A stretch of DNA of 64,000 nucleotides from Sialis fuliginosa. Its lineage: Eukaryota > Arthropoda > Insecta > Megaloptera > Sialidae. The translations under genes and the position numbers were made by a program. The notes under the pieces were generated by a model. It did not search any database and was not told the DNA's origin. It saw only the letters and a list, made by a program, of their open reading frames with translations. The stretch is taken from assembly GCA_961205875.1 (NCBI GenBank), contig OY540818.1, positions 11,816,761 through 11,880,760 of the forward strand, written 5' to 3'. Positions 60,701 to 64,000 of the stretch are shown here, piece by piece (the first letter of the stretch is position 1; each line of letters begins with the position of its first letter).

Positions 60701-63700
60701 ATTAATTTGTGTTAATTATTTTTTCTATTTTCATGGCAAGAACTTTATTTGAAATATTTGTTAAAAATTTACAAAAAAATATTCAGTATAATTTTTGTTA
60801 TAATACCGTCGGAATTTGGTGTAGTACAAATATAACACATATAGAATAACAGAACACAACACATTAAGACTTACTTATTGGAGCATATTTGTGCACACAT
60901 AATTCGTACGGGTGGGTTTTATTCGTAAATGAACACGGAATATCGTTTTGCGCACCTCTCGAAAGGTAATCTTATTAATTAAGCTTACATTTCTAAGGGC
61001 TGCCGTCCTTTTTTGTATATGCTTGTACACCTGTACCTTTCATTTTGAATTCATTTACCTATATTCAGGTCAACGAAGGTAAATTTAGTATGAAAATTAT
61101 TTATCCCCGCCATAATATCATATTACAGTTTATTATAATAAAGGCCTCTGAAATGTGAACTCGAGATAAAATTGTATTAAAAATCAATAAACGTAGTTTT
61201 AATATAACTTTATAAAGAGAGAACGTTAATTATGTAAGGATAATTTTCGAAATATTTACCCTTATAAGGATCCGTAAGAATTAGGTTACCCATCACTTTT
61301 CCGTACGTAAATAATTACTTAGAAAAAACTTACGTAAGTAACGCTTTTGATTTCCCCCTTTCACTCACGTAAGGTTTTATGGAAATGGACTCCCATCCTC
61401 ACCCCCAAAGCTCTACATAATGGACGCTCTCAAAACATTAACTATACATTTTATTAAAAAAATGAAGATGGTTATATTTTTTCTCTATATAAATGATATT
61501 TATACCTAATGTATAAAATTACCTCCAAATTATTAAAATACTTTCATAAAGATTAACAAAAAAATTAATTCGCAAAGTTTATAAAAATTGATATATAAAT
61601 AATATTAGGTATTATATTATGTATTTCCGATTCATCTTCGATTTTCTTCATATGTAATCGTATTACAGATAAAATAAAATATTTTTTTGTTCCTCATTAA
61701 CACTATTTTTTTAATAGTAATTTCAACAGTTCCTACTAAAAACTTTGGCTAGTAAAGTAGTGTAGGCAATGAAAATTATATTATAAATTTTATCTAACTA
61801 AAACGTTCAGTAAGTATTTAAAAAGTTCAACAGGGATGTCCCCATTGATGAATATAAATATTATCTGTACCATCTTTCTAAAACAAAATAAAAATAAACA
61901 TACGCTTACACATAAGTTTGTAAAATTGATGTAAAAGTTTTATAATTCTGGAGACATCTCATAAAGAATTTAAGAACAATTTCTTGTATGGGAGAGTTAG
62001 AACATTGTTTTCAAGCACTTTTTTAATATGAAAGTTAAAGACATTCTAGATTAAATTACATGATAGATTGAGCACCACGATATATCATGCCAAAGTTATA
62101 AACATGAACAATTGACAGGCTGAGAGTGCATGTATGCAGTTGGGAGGCAGACGGACTTATTATACTTAAGCTCTACATTTTTTTTGTCTTTTTGTATTAC
62201 TGAAAATAAATACAAGTATGGATACTTATACTTTTTTATTCCAACATAAAACATTGGAAATTTTATGGGTTTAAAATTTTTCTATACTTCTATTATATAT
62301 ATATGTATAAACGTTACTTATACAGGCTGTCACGTAAGTCAGAACCCATAAAAAATAGTAGTCCACAAAATTACATAATTTCTGTTCACAGTGCCCGTTG
62401 TTGTATCAACAATATATGGGTGACTTTCTTATGTGTTTTACTAAGTGGACAATTTGCGTGTTTTTAGATATAATTCTCAGTAATAATAGATCAAAATATT
62501 CTCTAAAACTTTTATCAAAATCATTTTTTTAAATTCATAATCAGTCTAAAACTAATTTCATAAATCTATTATGTACATTACGTCTTTTCTACATATAAAA
62601 AAACTATATCTTTTTTACTAAAAAAAAGCATCATATACACTTTCACATTCAAATACAAAAAAAAATCAATCCGTATTATCGCTTCATCTAGACATAAACA
62701 GAATAGCATACATATTTTCAAATAAAACTTCGAGTAGTGACATACAGATGGAAAATCCAAACAATCTTCAATATTTCCCCAAATCCAAATCGTTGAAACA
62801 TAGCGTTAACCGTTAGGTTATGTAAATCTATTCCCATTTTCTGAAAGGTGGGCGTTAAACGTGCCAGGTCAATGGAGTCACTGTGGAAATCCTGCGACAC
62901 ACCCACACACACATACACTTACACATTCGCATTAAGTATTGCGAGCGGTGAATTTTGTATCAAAGCGTACTGCAAGATCTTTTTGTATTAATTAATAAAT
63001 GCTGGAAGATTGAGTTAACTGAAATCTGTGTAATATACCTATGTAAAATAATTTACTTCTGTTTGATCTATATATCTATATTGTAATTTTATTATTAAAC
63101 TTTCATATGGTTAGAAGCCTAAAAGATGATTTATATAAAACAAATAGTACAAATCGGTTAAGACATTTAGAAGGTATTTACCAAGTACGTGGACTGTTTG
63201 GAGTTGAGTTAGAAAATAAAATAAAATAAAAATGGGGTTAAATTCTAACGATTGAGATCTACATTTTAGCACCTCACATGTTTCATATTTTTATTAGGTT
63301 TAATTACAAAACAAACAATAATTGGTATAATTTCTGGTCAGACCATAAATGACATAAAATCAAAAATACAATGCTTAAAATTCTCACTAACAATCATTTT
63401 ACTACTGTAAGAAAAATACAGTAACGGTGGATGTGTTAAACTGGGCAGTCTGTATATAATAATAAAATTATTTAATTAAACAAATACGTTTTGGTTTAAT
63501 AGAACAAACCCAATATATTGTATTAAAAATTACTTTAACGTTTCTTCATAATTTATTGTAACAGAGTTAGTTTTATCTATCTATACATACATATTCAATT
63601 CAATCTATATAATATTTTATTTATAAATCATATAAATGTATCTATTTCTAAGATTTTTAAATATTCATTACATTCTGTGAAAAGGTATCATAGAAGTAAA

Positions 63701-63820
63701 GGATTAACATTTTCTGTTAAATGTTTTTTCTCGCCTTTATATTTAATCAAGTGTTTCTCAAGAATCGGTAATTCAGACTAAAAATAACCAACTATACATA
63801 TTATGGCTATAGCAAACATA
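57789..63820. other. AT-rich right flank
   Basis: No gene supported. CGTACGTAA/TTACGTAAG motifs recur at 61300-61375, and a GC-richer patch lies at 62800-62920. Everything else looks like plain AT-rich intergenic or intronic DNA. Confidence 0.4.
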
Positions 63821-63826
63821 GGTTCA

Positions 63827-63862
63827 CATACACACACACACACACACATACACACATACAAC
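63827..63862 (+). repeat. CA dinucleotide microsatellite
   Basis: An interrupted run of CA units near the right edge. Shorter CA-rich tracts occur at about 19170-19200 and 62890-62925. Confidence 0.8.
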
Positions 63863-64000
63863 AAACATGAAATCGAGCGAACGTAGCCATAACAGTATAA
63901 TGTTGAAAATGGTTGACATTTGCATTATTATTTAAATCCCCAATATATAATAAATCACGGTATCCATACTATTTGTGCGAGAACGAAAAATCGTACCTTT

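Noticed and set aside
62718-62918. Minus-strand frame with LARLTPTFQKMGIDLHNL
   Set aside because: It follows a CA-repeat tract, has no convincing splice pair, and no family is recognised.
1-64000. tRNA, rRNA, CRISPR arrays, retroviral or LTR elements
   Set aside because: No tRNA B-box context, rRNA core, regular spacer array or reverse-transcriptase/integrase frame was found.

Overview
The window is strongly AT-rich nuclear DNA of an arthropod, most likely an insect. The evidence is insect-type mariner, pogo-like and hAT-derived elements, many foldback MITEs, AGGTTAGG-type simple motifs, GT-AG introns, and no bacterial operon structure, rRNA, tRNA or CRISPR. The species cannot be fixed from the sequence. 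No retrovirus-like, LTR or Polinton element was recognised.

The main gene lies on the minus strand from about 36.5 kb to 52.6 kb, with a possible further non-coding exon near 55.0 kb. It encodes a predicted protein of about 3618 residues. Most of it sits in one 10.77-kb exon (36505-47271). The start is supplied by two tiny coding exons, 47734-47808 (25 codons) and 52508-52522 (5 codons), which join in phase with good splice signals. The protein combines helical N-terminal segments, glycine-rich collagen-like blocks, a bacterial-type SecA motor core with all main ATPase motifs, a TPR-like stretch, a long hydrophobic region and an unidentified C-terminal region. SecA is a bacterial and plastid protein. 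A SecA-like motor that carries spliceosomal introns and insect repeats is best explained by old horizontal transfer followed by domestication.

The 4.7-kb first intron has collected several mobile elements: a foldback element, a palindromic hAT-like element, a hairpin repeat, an element with about 105-bp terminal inverted repeats that carries a piece of the hAT-like element, and a 113-bp hAT MITE. It also holds the first exon of a THAP-type gene on the opposite strand.

The left 36 kb is intergenic or intronic DNA. It contains a deleted mariner, a palindromic hAT-like element with an 8-bp target duplication, two foldback elements of one family, two copies of a 335-bp MITE, a clean hAT MITE with a perfect 8-bp duplication, a pogo-like element with a terminal zinc-finger remnant, and RTE-type fragments. 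One orphan coding exon candidate (24029-24132, plus strand) suggests that a large-intron host gene crosses this region. The right 11 kb is almost featureless, with MITE fragments and a few exon-like GC islands.

Four repeat families share a small hairpin core of the form CTGANGA-stem-CGAAA, which resembles a hammerhead ribozyme core. This is the least explained pattern outside the SecA-like gene.
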